Source of the DNA: Caenorhabditis remanei
Lineage: Eukaryota > Nematoda > Chromadorea > Rhabditida > Rhabditidae
Length of the DNA stretch: 64,000 nt
Direction of reading: 5' to 3'
NCBI RefSeq assembly: GCF_010183535.1
Contig: NC_071331.1
Location: forward strand, 17,918,001 to 17,982,000
In this document: piece by piece, positions 23,942 to 36,072 of the stretch
Layout: each line of letters begins with the position of its first letter
Numbering within the stretch: position 1 is the first letter of the stretch
Program-made: the position numbers and the translations under genes
Notes under the pieces: generated by a model
The model's database searches: none
Told to the model about the DNA's origin: nothing
What the model saw: only the letters and a program-made list of their open reading frames with translations

Positions 23942-26900
23942 ATGGAGAAATGGAATACTCCTGGAGGTTTGTTTCATTTCATATATTCGGATTTTAATTT
24001 TGTTTTTACAGCTATCGACGAGACTATCGAAGAAGTTCGATCAAAAGTCAGACGAATTACTGGATCTGGCAAAAAAGTCAAATCACTTGAACAAATTGCC
24101 ATTGAATTTGAAAATAAGGATGGAACACAATTCATGACAGGTTAGATTGATTTAAAAAATGTAAAAAATAAAGTAAAGTTACTACAGAAGAAGAAATTTC
24201 TGAAATGAAGGAACACATTCTCTTTGAATATGAACCAAGATTTGTGTACCGTAATGAGAGCCGCGTCTCTTTACCAGAAACTCGGCTCCGGTTCAAAAAC
24301 AAAACCAATACTCCGGAAATAATGCAAAGGACATTTGATCAATTTATACGTTATTGTTTGGGAAAAGCCGGAGGAAATTTGGAAAAGACAAGAATGAGTT
24401 TTGGGTATACGTTGTTGTGTTTTTTTCAAAGAAAAAATGTTTTATTTTTAGATTTTTCCACGAAGGATTCCACAAAACTCAAGGTTTTTGGATCAATGAA
24501 AGGACGTATCAAACCTTCAATGGACAGGTGTTGTTTGATGAATTGGAACGCATTACTCAATCTAAAGAAGGAGTGGACATTGATGATACATTTATTATTC
24601 ACATGCACGTCTTTAATACATTTGAAGGAGGAGCACGTCGAAAAAACACAGTTAGTTAAAAAGTTCAAACATTAGTATATCTGATTTTAATTAAGCTTTT
24701 TGATGAGCAACTCAAAATACCTGCCCACGTCGTAGGAAGCGGTAAATGTCTACCGAAATCTGTAGCTATTTCGATGGCATTTCTTGCATCAAAGGAAAAC
24801 GAGACAAAACGTTTGGAATGGGAAAGAATGATCCGAGTAATGGTAAGTACTGTAAACGGATGGTATACTTCGATTTGTTCTTGTTTTTCAGTACAGAAGT
24901 CTAAATGAGAAACTACAGCTCAAAGCTGCAAATGTCATTCTGGAAAAAGCGGGGCTGCCCACAGATCAGCTAGTCTTTAACATTGATGATTTGGAAAAAA
25001 TTGCTGCAGTTTATCCCGAATACAAGTTTGAAGTCTACAGCAGACCCGCTTATGAAAAAGTTTACCAAATAATCAAAGAGTTGAATCTTGATGGCGAAAA
25101 AATTGTCACCATTGCTTTCAAAAAGGAAGATGAAGTTGGTCATTATGACTTCATCAAACCGTCATTAGTATACATGAAAACTTCGTAAGTGTTTACAAGT
25201 TTTTTTTGTTTTGAAATTGAACTTTTTTCCAGTTTTTGTCACAAATGCAAAAAGAAAACATCTTCGACAGGCCATTCTCAAGTTTGTGAAGCCAAGTGTG
25301 GAAAATGTGGATTTTATGAATGTGACAGAACTCAAATCGAGACAATTTATTGTGACAAGTGTAATACAAACTTTTCTAATCAAGATTGTTACAATGGGCA
25401 TTTGGAATGTGCATACAATTCGAAAAAATCAATGTGTGATAAAAGATATACGTAAGTTTTTTAAAATTAAAAAATAATGTCAGTACCGGGAAAAAGTGCA
25501 TTTCCAGATGTCGTGAATGCTTTTTTCGAGTGTGCAAAGACAAAATGTCACAAGATGAAGTTCACGAGTGTGAAAAACGTTCAAGATGTATGCAATGTAT
25601 GGAAATGTATGATAAAACTCGTTATCACAACTGCTGTTTCCAACCTCCAAGAAAAAGATTTCGAGAGTCAAAAATGAAGTCACAGAAAACTTACAAAATA
25701 TTGTGTTACGACGTTGAATCGATAGTGGTCAATTCATCTAATGGCCCAGGTAATGTGATGATTAAATCAATAAAAAACAAAGTTTTTAGATCATTCTCAA
25801 CCCCAGCCTAATCATAAGGTCAACCTCATTTGCTTCAAAATGATTTGTAACAAATGTGTCGAAGAGAGATTGGAATGTGACTGTGAATCTGGAAACTTTC
25901 ACTACTTTGAACACGTGGATCCGTTGGAAGATTTCACAGAGTTTCTATTGTACACAAAAAAGTTGGACGGAGCTTATGTCATTGCACATAATGGAGGACG
26001 GTTAGTTTTCTTAATTTTAGTCATTAAAACTTATTTTTTATTTCAGGTACGACCACAACTTTGTACTGTCAACTATGATTAAAAACTTTGGCATCATCCC
26101 TGACTACGTCTCAAATGGAACCTCATTAATAATGGCGGACATCACAAAAACAATGTGGCGTACTCAAGAGCACAACAACTTGAAATTTAGAGACTCTTTA
26201 CGGTTTATACCTATGGCTCTCTCAAAAATGCCAAAAACTTTTGGAATCACGGAGTTGAAGAAGGGATACTACCCCTACTACTTCAATCACAAGGACAACT
26301 ACGGTAAAATCTTGGATCGTCTTCCAGCAAAACATTTCTATGATCCGGAGCATATGAAACCTGAACCGTTGAGCGAGTTTGAGAAATGGTACGAAGAACA
26401 CCAAAATGATGTATTCGACGCTGACCAAGAACTATTGGCGTATTGTCAAAGTGACGTAGAAATATTGGCAGCGGGAGTGGCCGAGTATATCAAGGTACTC
26501 TTGTTTTGCTTGTTTTTAAAGAATTTTTTCTATAGATTTGCAAAAATTTGTTCAACAACTGGAACCCCATCATGTCAGCCTGCACAATTGCCAGTTATGT
26601 CCATCACATTCTAAAATTTGATCACTTTGGACGAGGCGACATAGGAATTATTCCAGAAAACGGCTTCCCCGAAAGAAATAATTCTGTTTTTGCACTAAAA
26701 ACGCTAATGTGGATCGAAAAAGAAACTGGAATTCGTATTCATCACAAACTACGTGGTCCTGAAAAGATGATCAGAATGTCGAACGGAGATTGTTATTTTG
26801 TCGATGGATTTGATGAGACCACCGACACTGTTTACGAAATTCATGGATGTTTCTACCACGGCTGTCCAAAGTGTACTAACCCTACATTGGAACACCCCAA

Positions 26901-28823
26901 TCACCCAGGTATCGAGAATAAGGCGATCTATGATGGTACAATAAAGAGAGAAGAACGGTTGAAAGAAGCTAATTACAACGTGATTAGTTGGTGGGAGCAT
27001 GAGATCAACGACATGCTCAAACAAAACTCGGAAATGAGAGATTTTTTCAACAAGGTGCTTTATTTTTTTGAAAATCTACGAATATATTTAAAAAATTTCA
27101 GTGCCGTCATGCAACACATCTCCGACCAAGAGAAGGAATGTATGGAGGTCGCACTCAACCATATCAAATGATTGTCGAATGTGAAGATGATGAAGAGTTA
27201 TGCTATGATGATTTCAATTCACTTTATCCATCTGTCAACATAATGTTCAAATACCCTAGAGGTCAGCCAATTGTCATCAAGACACATTTTCCTCCTATTG
27301 TAGTTGGTCAGCCCGTGAATAAAAGAGGTAGAATACTTGATAATATTTCAAAAAAAAATTGCATTTCTAGGACTCTACTTGTGTTCCATACTAGCACCAG
27401 CGGATATCAAAACTACCGTACTCCCCTACAAAATTCCAGGATTTTTAACATTCCCGAGTTGTAGAACATGCATCGAAAAAAATCAAAAAACTGCGTGCAC
27501 TCACAATAAAGTATCAGATCGTTATTTGACAGGAATTTGGACACATGTCGAATTAAATGCGGCGATTGAAAGAGGTGAGAAAGAGAAAAATAGACGAAAG
27601 GGAAACATTCTAATTTAGGATACCGCTTGCTTCAAATTCACGAAATTTGGTGGTGGCCTGATAGTAAATGGGAGACTGCAGACTACTTTGTCAACTATCT
27701 CAAACCAATGATACAACTCAAACACGAATCGTCCGGCTGGCCGAAAGATGATATGACCGATAACGAAAAAGATGCATATATCAGCGAGATTGCGCAAAGA
27801 GATGGTGTGACACTTGTGAAAGAAAACGTCAGAAAGGCGGACAATATGAGGGAAATGTCGAAACTATTTCTGAATACATGTTGGGGTGTGTTTGAAAAAC
27901 AGAAAAAAAAATCGAAAACGTATTTAATTCAGGAAAATTCGCGGAGAACCCGGTCAGGACGGAATCAAAAATATTTGAAACATTAGATCATGTTTCTCAA
28001 AGCGAGTACATGAGTACCCAAGGATTTGAAGTCAAAGGGATTGAAGATTGGGATTGTGGAAGGACTTTGATAACAAGGTCATCCAAAACCGAATCGGTTA
28101 AAACAAAACCGTTCACAAATGTAGCAATAGGTATGTCAACAATTAATTTTTTTTAAATTTACAAACATTTTGGACAGGGATTTACACCACTTCCTATGCA
28201 CGTCTGCGCCTCTTACAGGCAATGGAGGCAATTAGTTCTGAAAATTTGATATATGTTGGTGAGTAAGAAAAGAGAAAATTTATGAATCTAAACATTTTTT
28301 TCAGACACGGATAGTGTTATATATAAAAAGAAAATTGGAGAACCAAGTCCGGTTGAGCAGATGATTGGAGATGGTCTTGGAAAACTGAAATCAGAAATTC
28401 CTGCAGGATATCGAATGAAGAAGATTGTTTGCATGGCATCAAAAGTGTATTCTTATCGATTGGTACACACAGAAACAAAAGCAGAAAAAATTGTTACAAA
28501 GTTCAAAGGAGTAGTCCTCAATTCGTCAACCAGTCGAATAATCAACATGGAAACCATGGAATCTTCGGTAAATTTATTTAAACTTAAATTTACAAACTTA
28601 AAAATTTCAGGTCAGACAGTTTCTTGATGGCCAGACGAACATTATTTTGGCCCCGGAAAGAACAATGCGTCGAGCACAAGTATTGGGGAATGTTACGACA
28701 ACGCCTTTTGTCAAACAGCTCAAACCGGTGATGGACAAAGTTCGAGTTCTACCAGATGGTAAAACACTACCTTCTGGTTATTATCTAAATTGTCCATTAA
28801 TTGAAGATTACCCGTACTGTTGA
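23942..28823 (+). CDS. Protein-primed family-B DNA polymerase of Polinton type, 18 exons, 1366 residues
   Basis: Exons: 23942-23966, 24012-24140, 24188-24404, 24452-24650, 24696-24842, 24892-25184, 25233-25451, 25508-25749, 25790-26000, 26047-26494, 26536-27054, 27102-27327, 27371-27574, 27619-27885, 27933-28130, 28178-28258, 28305-28567 and 28611-28823. They total 4101 nt with every junction in frame and no stop. The N-terminal third has the SGKCLPKSVAIS block seen in Polinton polymerases, followed by a dense CxxC zinc region (about residues 340-440). Exonuclease motifs are YDVES (Exo I), AHNGGRYDHNF (Exo II) and YCQSDVEIL (Exo III). Polymerase motifs are DFNSLYPSVN (A), LFLNTCWGKF (B) and YVDTDSVIY (C), all with catalytic acids present. 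It should copy the element from a protein primer. The high intron number is unusual for a virus-like gene. Confidence 0.9.
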
Positions 28824-28829
28824 ATCTTT

Positions 28830-30980
28830 AAAATTCTTTATTTACTATCAAACTCTCAAGAGTCAAACTCTGCAGGGTGTCGCTCCAACCTACTTTAACT
28901 AGTTTTTTACTCTTGTGTTTTCGTTATGTCCTACAATTTTTCTATTCTATAAACATGTTTTTGTTCATTAAAAAAACTCCAGTATTCCCGAAACATGATT
29001 AATAACTAACTTTCTTAATTAAAGAAACACACAAGTGTCCAAATTAATTGGAAAACAGTAATAATCCACAAAATATGTCCACAAAATTGATAAATTATTT
29101 CATTTTTGTATGAAAAATGGAAAAACATGCGCGCGCACATTCCGAAAGAGATACCTCCTGCTGTTTTATCTCTGCATGTGTCCTTTCAATAACGGGTTAT
29201 TCTTGGGCAACGAAAAACGTTTTTCGCTGTCCAAGAATAGGCCCATAACATTTTCAATATACTGAGATTAAACTGGAAATTGAAGAACACACTAGATATC
29301 GTTCACTTTCAAAAAGAAAGTGTTGTGATAAATAGAACATTGGTTGGATTTAGTGGTGATTAATAAAACCTTTCAGCATGTATCCATATGTATTCAGTTT
29401 GTATGTACATGTGGATACATGGGTATTTATGGCTGGATATGTATGAATATGAGGGTGGTCTACAAGTATATCTATGAAAATTGGTAATTTTTCACTTTTA
29501 TTAAAGAAATTAGATGTTTTTTAATAGAAAAAAACAGGAATTGACTAACTCTTTGTGCGTAACTTGTGATTATGTGTAGATACATGTGCGGATGTGTGTA
29601 GAAATGTATGTTTATGTGGGTTAATCAATCACTAATTTCTCAATTTTTTCATTTTTCCTTTGGATATACAAAAAAATAAGGGTATTTCATCACTTTTTTC
29701 CATGATTTTCTCAATTTTCTTCCAAAATGAGGGTAATATATCTAGGTTTATCTAGTTTCATGTGCGGGAATGTGAGCGTGTGAGGGTAATTAATCACTTT
29801 TTTCCTGTACTTTCGGACGAATGCCATTGGAAAAATGGGTAACTGAGTATTTCTCCGTGTGTATTCATGTGATTGTATGAGTATGTCTGTATATGAGGAG
29901 TTATTGTTCATTTCGAAGTTATTTTCATGATTTAAATGGAAGATCTTAATAATTTAATAATTTTTCACAAGATTTTGTACATTTTCCTTCAAAATTAGTG
30001 TAGTTTGAAACTTTTAAGTGTGTACACATGTGATTATGTGTGGCTATTTGTTAGTACATATGCGGTTTATGTAGGCATAAGAGTGTTAATTGATAATTTT
30101 TTCTCTATTCTGACGAATTTCATATGAAACCTGGGTAATTGAATACTTTTTTTTGTGTGTATCCAGGCTATGAATGTGTGCATGCATGAGTATGTATGCA
30201 TAAGAGTGATAATTACACACTTTTTAGCGTGAATATATGAAATAAGCGTGTGGGTCCTGGTATTGACTTATGTCTGCCTATGGATATGTACGAAAATTTG
30301 TCAATTTCACCACTTTGGTTCAATATTTTTTCGCTTTTCAAGAGGAAATGAGAGTAATTTATCTATTTGTTTTGGTTGCACATGGAATTGAAGATGTGTG
30401 AGTACATGGGTTGATATGTAGGAGTGTAAATTTTTCAAATTTATGTCTAAGAAAATTGGTAATTTTTCACTTTTTTCCAAGAAACTAAAGGTTTTAATAG
30501 AAAAAACGGGGAACTGACCAACTTTTTGTGCGTAACTATGTGACTATGTGTGGATAAATTTATGGATACATGTGTGGATGAGTGTGGAAATGTATGTGCA
30601 CGAGGGGGATTTCAAGCACTAATTTATCAATTTTCCTTTTTGATATGCTAAAAATAGGGTATTTCGTCACATTTATCAATGTTTTTCTAGTTTTCCACCA
30701 AAATGAGGGTATTTTTCACTGTTTTTATTGTGTGTACATCTGACTATTTTCAGGTACATGTTTGTGTACGCATACATTTGGGGTATTTAATCACTGTTTT
30801 CCAAAATTTCACGCCAATCAAAAAAAAACGATGGTAAAAAATCAAACTCTTACTTTGAACTGAAAAAACACTCTGACTATTAGTGAAATTCAATCATTGA
30901 TACTGAAGGCTATTTTTAATGAATTAATTTATTTGAAAATTGAAGGATAAGAAAATAAAACAAGAACAAACAGAACAAAT
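28830..30980. repeat. Non-coding diverged repeats in the Polinton
   Basis: There is no supported gene here. The region is rich in TGTGTG and ACATGTG words. A block of about 260 bp at 29475-29740 recurs imperfectly at 30460-30730, sharing GGTAATTTTTCACTTTT, TTTGTGCGTAACT and AAAATGAGGGTA. It may be the decayed site of lost Polinton genes or a spacer. Confidence 0.6.
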
Positions 30981-30985
30981 GTCAT

Positions 30986-31557
30986 TTAAGAGTTGAGGGT
31001 TATTCCAATCATTCGTCGAGCTAATTTTTCAACTTTTCTACGAATATCATTTTTGAAGTTTAAGTCTTTAACATATCCATGTTTTCTTCCTAGAACAGTA
31101 ATCTGTTTTGACACAGATATTAATGCATCCCATCTCTCCTTCTTCTCCAACTGTTGTCGCTCTCGTATCTCTTCATCTGTCTCCGTCTCAATGTGATGAA
31201 TCAAATCGATTGGATACAAACTGCCTTTATCTTTTTTTGATATAAACATATGGACCTGATGGGTGGTTGGATTGGACCGCCCATTCCCGTTGTATGTAGC
31301 TGACTATACTCACTAAATGACCGTTTGACCACCAATACTCGTGTTTGGGGCTAAAAATAGTTTCAGATAAATATTAATCATTATGAAGCTTACTTTCTTG
31401 AGATTTGTGGAACTCCATAAATGGTACAGCGACGGTGTCGAATTCGTAAATGAATACTTCCGACAAAATCGTCCAAAATTTGGTTGAGAACATCATCTGA
31501 TAAAGATTTCCAATTGGGGAAGTTTTGGTCAAGAAAATACTCAAAACGGGAAAGCAT
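30986..31557 (-). CDS. Unknown Polinton-borne protein, 156 residues
   Basis: Three exons join in frame: 31557-31394 (GTAAGC donor), 31350-31314 (GTGAGT donor) and 31255-30986, ending TAA. The N-terminal part reads FEYFLDQNFPNWKSLSDDVL, followed by a basic patch HLRIRHRR. The C-terminal half is a charged helix with EIRERQQLEKKERW, then a basic tail ending ITLNS. No family is recognised, and nothing resembles integrase, ATPase or capsid motifs. Its position next to the right terminal repeat, transcribed inwards, mirrors the left-end gene. Non-overlapping reading frames in the exons support the splicing model. Confidence 0.55.
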
Positions 31558-31949
31558 AATGAGGCTTTGTTCATTCGTTCAAGTTTATATACATAATTTA
31601 GGCTCCGCCCACAACTGGAAAAGAGCTATTAATCAATGTCCGAGTTTGTTGAATGACATTGAATACGAACTGCACACATTTCAATTGGGTGGTAACAAGT
31701 TGTTACTAACGAACTAGAACATCTGCTATTACTGGAGAGAATGGAAATTTTAAAACGTAGCCATAGTCACATGAAAATAAAAACAGTAAAATAGGAATAA
31801 TCAGGGTTGAAAATCAAATTTCCCGTGTCGGGAAATGTTCACACATGGAAAGAACTTTGAATTCTTACTCAAAAACATGATTAATTGATCTCTTGAAACC
31901 GGTTCTCAGATTTCGTTACAAATATGGGTAGTTTTCGTGAAAAAGCTCA

Positions 31950-32628
31950 TTCTTGTCGTCATGCGGTCTAGCGAGCTGCGGTTTTTTTTCGCTCTCGTTT
32001 TTTGAATCATTTTTGAATCATTTTTTAACCTTGAACTTATCAGTAATCTTTTTTTTATCATGAAATTTTCCTCACCGTAATTTTTTTGGTTCTATCAGAG
32101 TACTGGTTATCCTCTACCAGTCAGACCTTATCTCTTATCACCTTATCAGTTATCACTTGCTCAAATAATTACTTTTGGATTTTGGAATACTGTAGTGAAC
32201 TGATGATCCCCTCACAGTACTCACCTTATCAGTTATCACCTTATCAGTTATCACTTTATCACTAATCACTTTTTTTGGGAATTCGAGCAATGTAGTTCGG
32301 ATAACCACTTTACCGTGATCATCATATCCGTTATCATTTTATCAGTAATCACCTTATCAGTAATCACCTTATCAGTAATCACCTCCTTATTTCCTTCTTT
32401 ATCATATCTCAACATATCCCTTCAACACCTAATTTCCATACTACTCCATCTTTCAACTCAACACTCTTATCAGTTATCACCAATCAGTGAATATCGTATT
32501 TTCTTATCAAGTAGTACCATTTACTTTCACAGATTGTTTTAGGAGCGTATGCATAACGCAGTGGGTGGAAGAGGCGCAAGCCCCGCCCCCTGCGTTATGC
32601 ATGCACCTAAAACAATCTGTATACTACT
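31950..32628 (-). repeat. Polinton terminal inverted repeat, right
   Basis: This is the inverted counterpart of 22006-22866, shorter because it has fewer GATAACTGATAAG subrepeats. It ends CTGTATACTACT at 32628 and is followed by TTGATG. Confidence 0.8.
32529..32620. repeat. Subterminal foldback inside the right Polinton repeat
   Basis: This is the mirror of the hairpin at 22014-22105: ACAGATTGTTTTAGG on the left arm pairs with CCTAAAACAATCTGT on the right. Confidence 0.8.
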
Positions 32629-32634
32629 TTGATG
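32629..32634. repeat. Polinton target-site duplication, right
   Basis: TTGATG matches 22000-22005. Confidence 0.85.
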
Positions 32635-33496
32635 GTATCGAGACCCGGAGTTTCGATAATTTCCCGATAAATCAAACAGTCTGCAGTGTTTTTTGAAACT
32701 GAATGTTTAGAAACCGGTCATTTCGCAGCCGGTCATTTCAAAACCGGTCATTTCGCAACCGGAGATTTCGTAACCTGCCGTTTCTCAACCGTTTCAAAAC
32801 GTCCGGTGGCGAAATGACCGGTTTTGAAACGTCCGGTTTCAAAACACACTGAAGAAAAATAACAGTGTTGAAAAAGTACAACTTCCCGGGAAAAGTATCG
32901 AGACGTCTCGAAAGTATCGAGAAAGTATCGAGAAATCACTCAAAATTTCTCGAGAAATACAGTAACAACATACGACTTTTGTACTTTACTTACTAATTTA
33001 TTAGAAGAAACTTTAAGCTTACAATAAAGGAATTAAAAGGTGGAAAACAAGGAGGAAAGTGGTCTCGGGTCGGAACCCCGTAAGAACTGCCTAGATTAAG
33101 AGAAATGTCAGCTTATACAGGGCGAAAAAAGGGCGGAGTTAATGAGTCTCTTTTGGTGGTGCCTTGGGTGATGAGCGGGAGAACCAGGAACAGCGGAGTG
33201 TCGTTGCGTCGTCGGCGGTGATGATGACAATGGCAGGTCTACGATGTTGTTTGAGAGAGACTGTGAGCGGACGCGAGCAGTTTCGACCTGAAAGATGTAA
33301 GATTGTAATGGTTAGAGATAGAGGGTTGAATGGGGGATTGGTTAAGACAGCTAGCAGGCCTAAGGTATTGACCGAATACCTTACAATACTTTCGAGACGT
33401 CTCGATACCTTTCCCGGAAATTTTCGAGAAATTTTTCCCAAGAAATTTCTCGAAATAGGCTAGTATCGAGAAAGTCATATCGATACTTACACATTG

Positions 33497-33790
33497 GTCA
33501 CAACTAGATGCAGTTTCTCTATTTTATAGTTTACCTTTTCTATATCAAAAGCGCCTTTTTTTCATTTCGGATATTTCAGTGAACATTCTCTCTTTTTCCT
33601 CCAGTTCCTATTCAACTTGATCTCGCAACTGAAAATTTTTGCTGATTTTCAAACTCTCTATCAATTTTCAAACCTTTTTTTCCGTTTCCAAATTGTTTGA
33701 ACAACATAAGAGTTCACACTTTCCAAATGATAATTGACCCAATTCGTTTTTTTGAGATGGTGATAACGCACAACCGGATTTTGATACTTA
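33497..33790 (-). pseudogene. Remnant of coiled-coil gene, 5' portion beside F-box copy A
   Basis: After a TTTTCAG acceptor the minus strand reads LRDQVE, a TAG stop, then ELEEKERM. In copy B (near 42570) the same exon has Lys in place of the stop. Together with 21590-21826 this is one locus split by the nested transposon. Confidence 0.5.
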
Positions 33791-33801
33791 GCATGGCGCT
33801 T

Positions 33802-35312
33802 TTACAAAGTCAGTGAACAGGGATCTTCTTCGCCTTGAGTTATTTTGATACCAGAGACAAAGTTGATGAATAGATTTGAATTAGGGATCGGGTATGTTTG
33901 AAGGGAGTCACGATTTTCAAGGTTCAGCGTTCTTTTGAGTGCTTCCGTGTCCAAACAGTTCCTCTTATATATTGTGCATGCAGTGAAATCGGGCGATTTG
34001 GAGAGTGCCTGAAATAATAATTATTATGATTAGGCAGCAACTAAAAGGCACCTACATCTACTAACTTGACAATCTCTTCAATTGAAATCTCTTGGACACG
34101 AATATCAAATGTATCAAAGTGGTAAAAATGCTCGATTGACGATGAGATTAATTTATTGATCGTGACATGTTTGGCCTGTTTCCACTGGTCTGTCACAGCC
34201 ATTTCATCAATATTCAGTGTGCTCTTAGACTCCTGCTCAATTGTCAGTGTTATCTTTCGAAGAATTCCAGACTTCAAACATCTCAAAACTGTGGTCACAT
34301 CTTCCACATTACTCGCCGTCATCGTTAAAAATGTCGAATGGATTTTGTGATTCATTGAGACGAGAAACCCTTTGAAATCGTCGATTCGTTTCTGACGTGC
34401 CTCATTGAATTCAGGATGAGAGTTCCATGCCCAATGTCCCGAAACCGTGGAATAATCGTAAACCAAATCAATAAATAGGAAATTTAATCGAAGCTTCGGG
34501 TTTTTCAGTTCAGGAGACACCTCTTTGAATAGAATCGCTACATCTTCTACTTTTATTTCTTCTTTTCTTTCTCTTTCTTTTTTTTCGACTGCTTCAATTT
34601 TCATTTCCAAGTTGAAATCATCACGATACTCTACGAAAAAGCCACGATCTCGAATATTGATTTGAATCTTTTTGCACGGTGGTTTCACTTCTTCATCCAA
34701 AATTTTTTGAAGTCCATGTGACACATTTCGAAGCTGTCGACTGAAAAAAATGAGACTTTTGAGGAGATTTTCAAAGGAACGACGAACACACATTTCTGCA
34801 ATATCGAACCGTTCAACGAATCTCATCACAATTTCAATCGGCAAATCGGAGAATGTGAGAAGATTGAATGGAGGGCTGCAACAGTTTTTCATCAATTTTT
34901 GAAAGTTTAAATCGATAACTCACCTTGAATTTTGAAATCTTTCGCTCCAATAATCATGATCATCCTTTTCAATTGTTTCTTTTCCAAACGCTTTTCGCAA
35001 GTCCTTTATTGATTTTTCCGTTGATTTTTCATTGATTACATCGGAAAGAACGCATAAACGAATATCTAAATCTCTGAAAATTAAATAACTTCTCGAATTT
35101 TTTTTATTCATAAACGCTTGCCTAGAGAGACTCTCCTTCGAACATAAATGGAAAAGATTCTCGAATTTTTCAAACGAAAATGGCTGCTTTCCTGTCGCGG
35201 AACACAATTTTTCGTAGTTTTCATATGATTTTTCGATCGTTTTTTGTTGATAAATATTATAGAAAATGAGTGTTCGGAGATCGATTGGAATGTTTGGAGG
35301 GATTTCGGCCAT
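33802..35312 (-). CDS. F-box protein with N-terminal HTH-like and C-terminal FTH (DUF38) domains, copy A
   Basis: Four exons give 454 residues: 35312-34924, 34875-34792, 34740-34056 and 34008-33802. The start at 35312 follows an AATTTCAG acceptor, likely a trans-splice site. Residues 1-130 resemble the Mos1-type helix-turn-helix module found in nematode FBXA proteins (RTLIFYNIYQQKTIEKSYENY). An F-box follows (FSDLPIEIVMRFVERFDIAE, then RQLRNVSHGLQ), and the rest matches the FTH domain, with FKGFLVSMNHKIHS and LRCLKSGILRKITL. F-box proteins recruit substrates to SCF ubiquitin ligases through SKP1. The family expands rapidly in Caenorhabditis and is often proposed to act in antiviral or anti-transposon defence; the substrate here is unknown. 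No damage is seen. Confidence 0.85.
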
Positions 35313-35361
35313 TTTTCTGAAATTGGCCAAAATTTATTGATTTTAAAATGAAAAAAATGTT

Positions 35362-35517
35362 GCGTCCAAAGTTGCTACAACGAAAAATCTCCGATCAAAG
35401 TTGATTTTTAGATTTGCTTATTTACAGTTATGCGTTATTGCTCATACTCAAGTTTTCAACTGCAAAACGTGCAAAATCAGCAATGTACAAATCAACGTTG
35501 GCTGGCGCAGATTTGTC
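35362..35517. mobile_element. MITE with GCGTCCAAAG ends, truncated copy
   Basis: It shares TGCGTCCAAAGTTGCTACAA and the AACGTTGGCTGGCGCAGATT segment with the fuller copy at 45578-45768, but it lacks the right terminus. It lies just upstream of F-box copy A. Confidence 0.6.
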
Positions 35518-36072
35518 GGGATTTTACTACTCGTGGCCTAGAAAAATCAGTGACTTCGGCCACCGTAACCTTACACGGTCTTCTACAAGCGAAATCGCGA
35601 TTTTGTCTCGCTGCCTGTCGCCTTCCACTCTCTCACCTCTCTAATAGTGTTATAGAAGGTAGAGAGGAAAAATGAAGGCAAAAGTGAAATCGGGATAGTT
35701 TTTTGTTATTTTTTCGATAAAAACATCGAGAAGAACATGAAAATAAAGAATCCAGTATGATTCAAAACACTTTAACATAAAAATATAGCAAAAAGCGAGC
35801 AAACGTTAGTCGACTTTCTTACTGTAAAATACAAGGTATTTGATTAATTCCGAAGAGCTCCGCAGTATTTCAGTTGATCGAAGAATACAATTAATGGACA
35901 AAATTAACGAACTAAATAAAATTAGAGCTTGATGCAGAGTCGTAGAAGTGGGAATCATCCTCAAAACTTTTCAGCTCTTCAGCGAATGTGTATCATATGC
36001 CTCGGCTAGGACCACGAAATTTAGAATAGTCAAGGTGCTCCAATTTTTGGTATGTGTGTTCTACCAACATAT

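Larger units (their letters stand above)
22006..32628. mobile_element. Polinton/Maverick-type transposon, 10,623 bp, reduced gene set
   Basis: Both ends start 5'-AGTAGTATACAGATTG. They form long terminal inverted repeats (left to about 22866, right from about 31950) and are bounded by the 6-bp duplication TTGATG. Between them are three spliced genes: a cysteine-rich protein (minus, left), a protein-primed DNA polymerase (plus, centre) and an unknown protein (minus, right). Typical Polintons are 15-20 kb with integrase, packaging ATPase, protease and capsid genes; none was recognised here. A 2-kb non-coding repeat region lies between polymerase and right-end gene. The intact ends and polymerase suggest a recent insertion, perhaps mobilised in trans. 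Confidence 0.85.
21827..33496. mobile_element. hAT-like non-autonomous element, itself interrupted by a Polinton
   Basis: The outer element is flanked by an 8-bp duplication GTCACAAC (21819-21826 and 33497-33504). Its ends, CAGTGTGTGG and CTTACACATTG, are imperfect inverted repeats beginning CA, as in hAT elements. The inner flanks are rich in TTTCTCGAGAAA and CGATACTTTCTCGA palindromic words. With the 10.6-kb Polinton and its duplication removed, it is about 1.0 kb. No transposase is seen. Part of the right half (about 33100-33350) is GC-richer and may be a further insertion. Confidence 0.68.
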
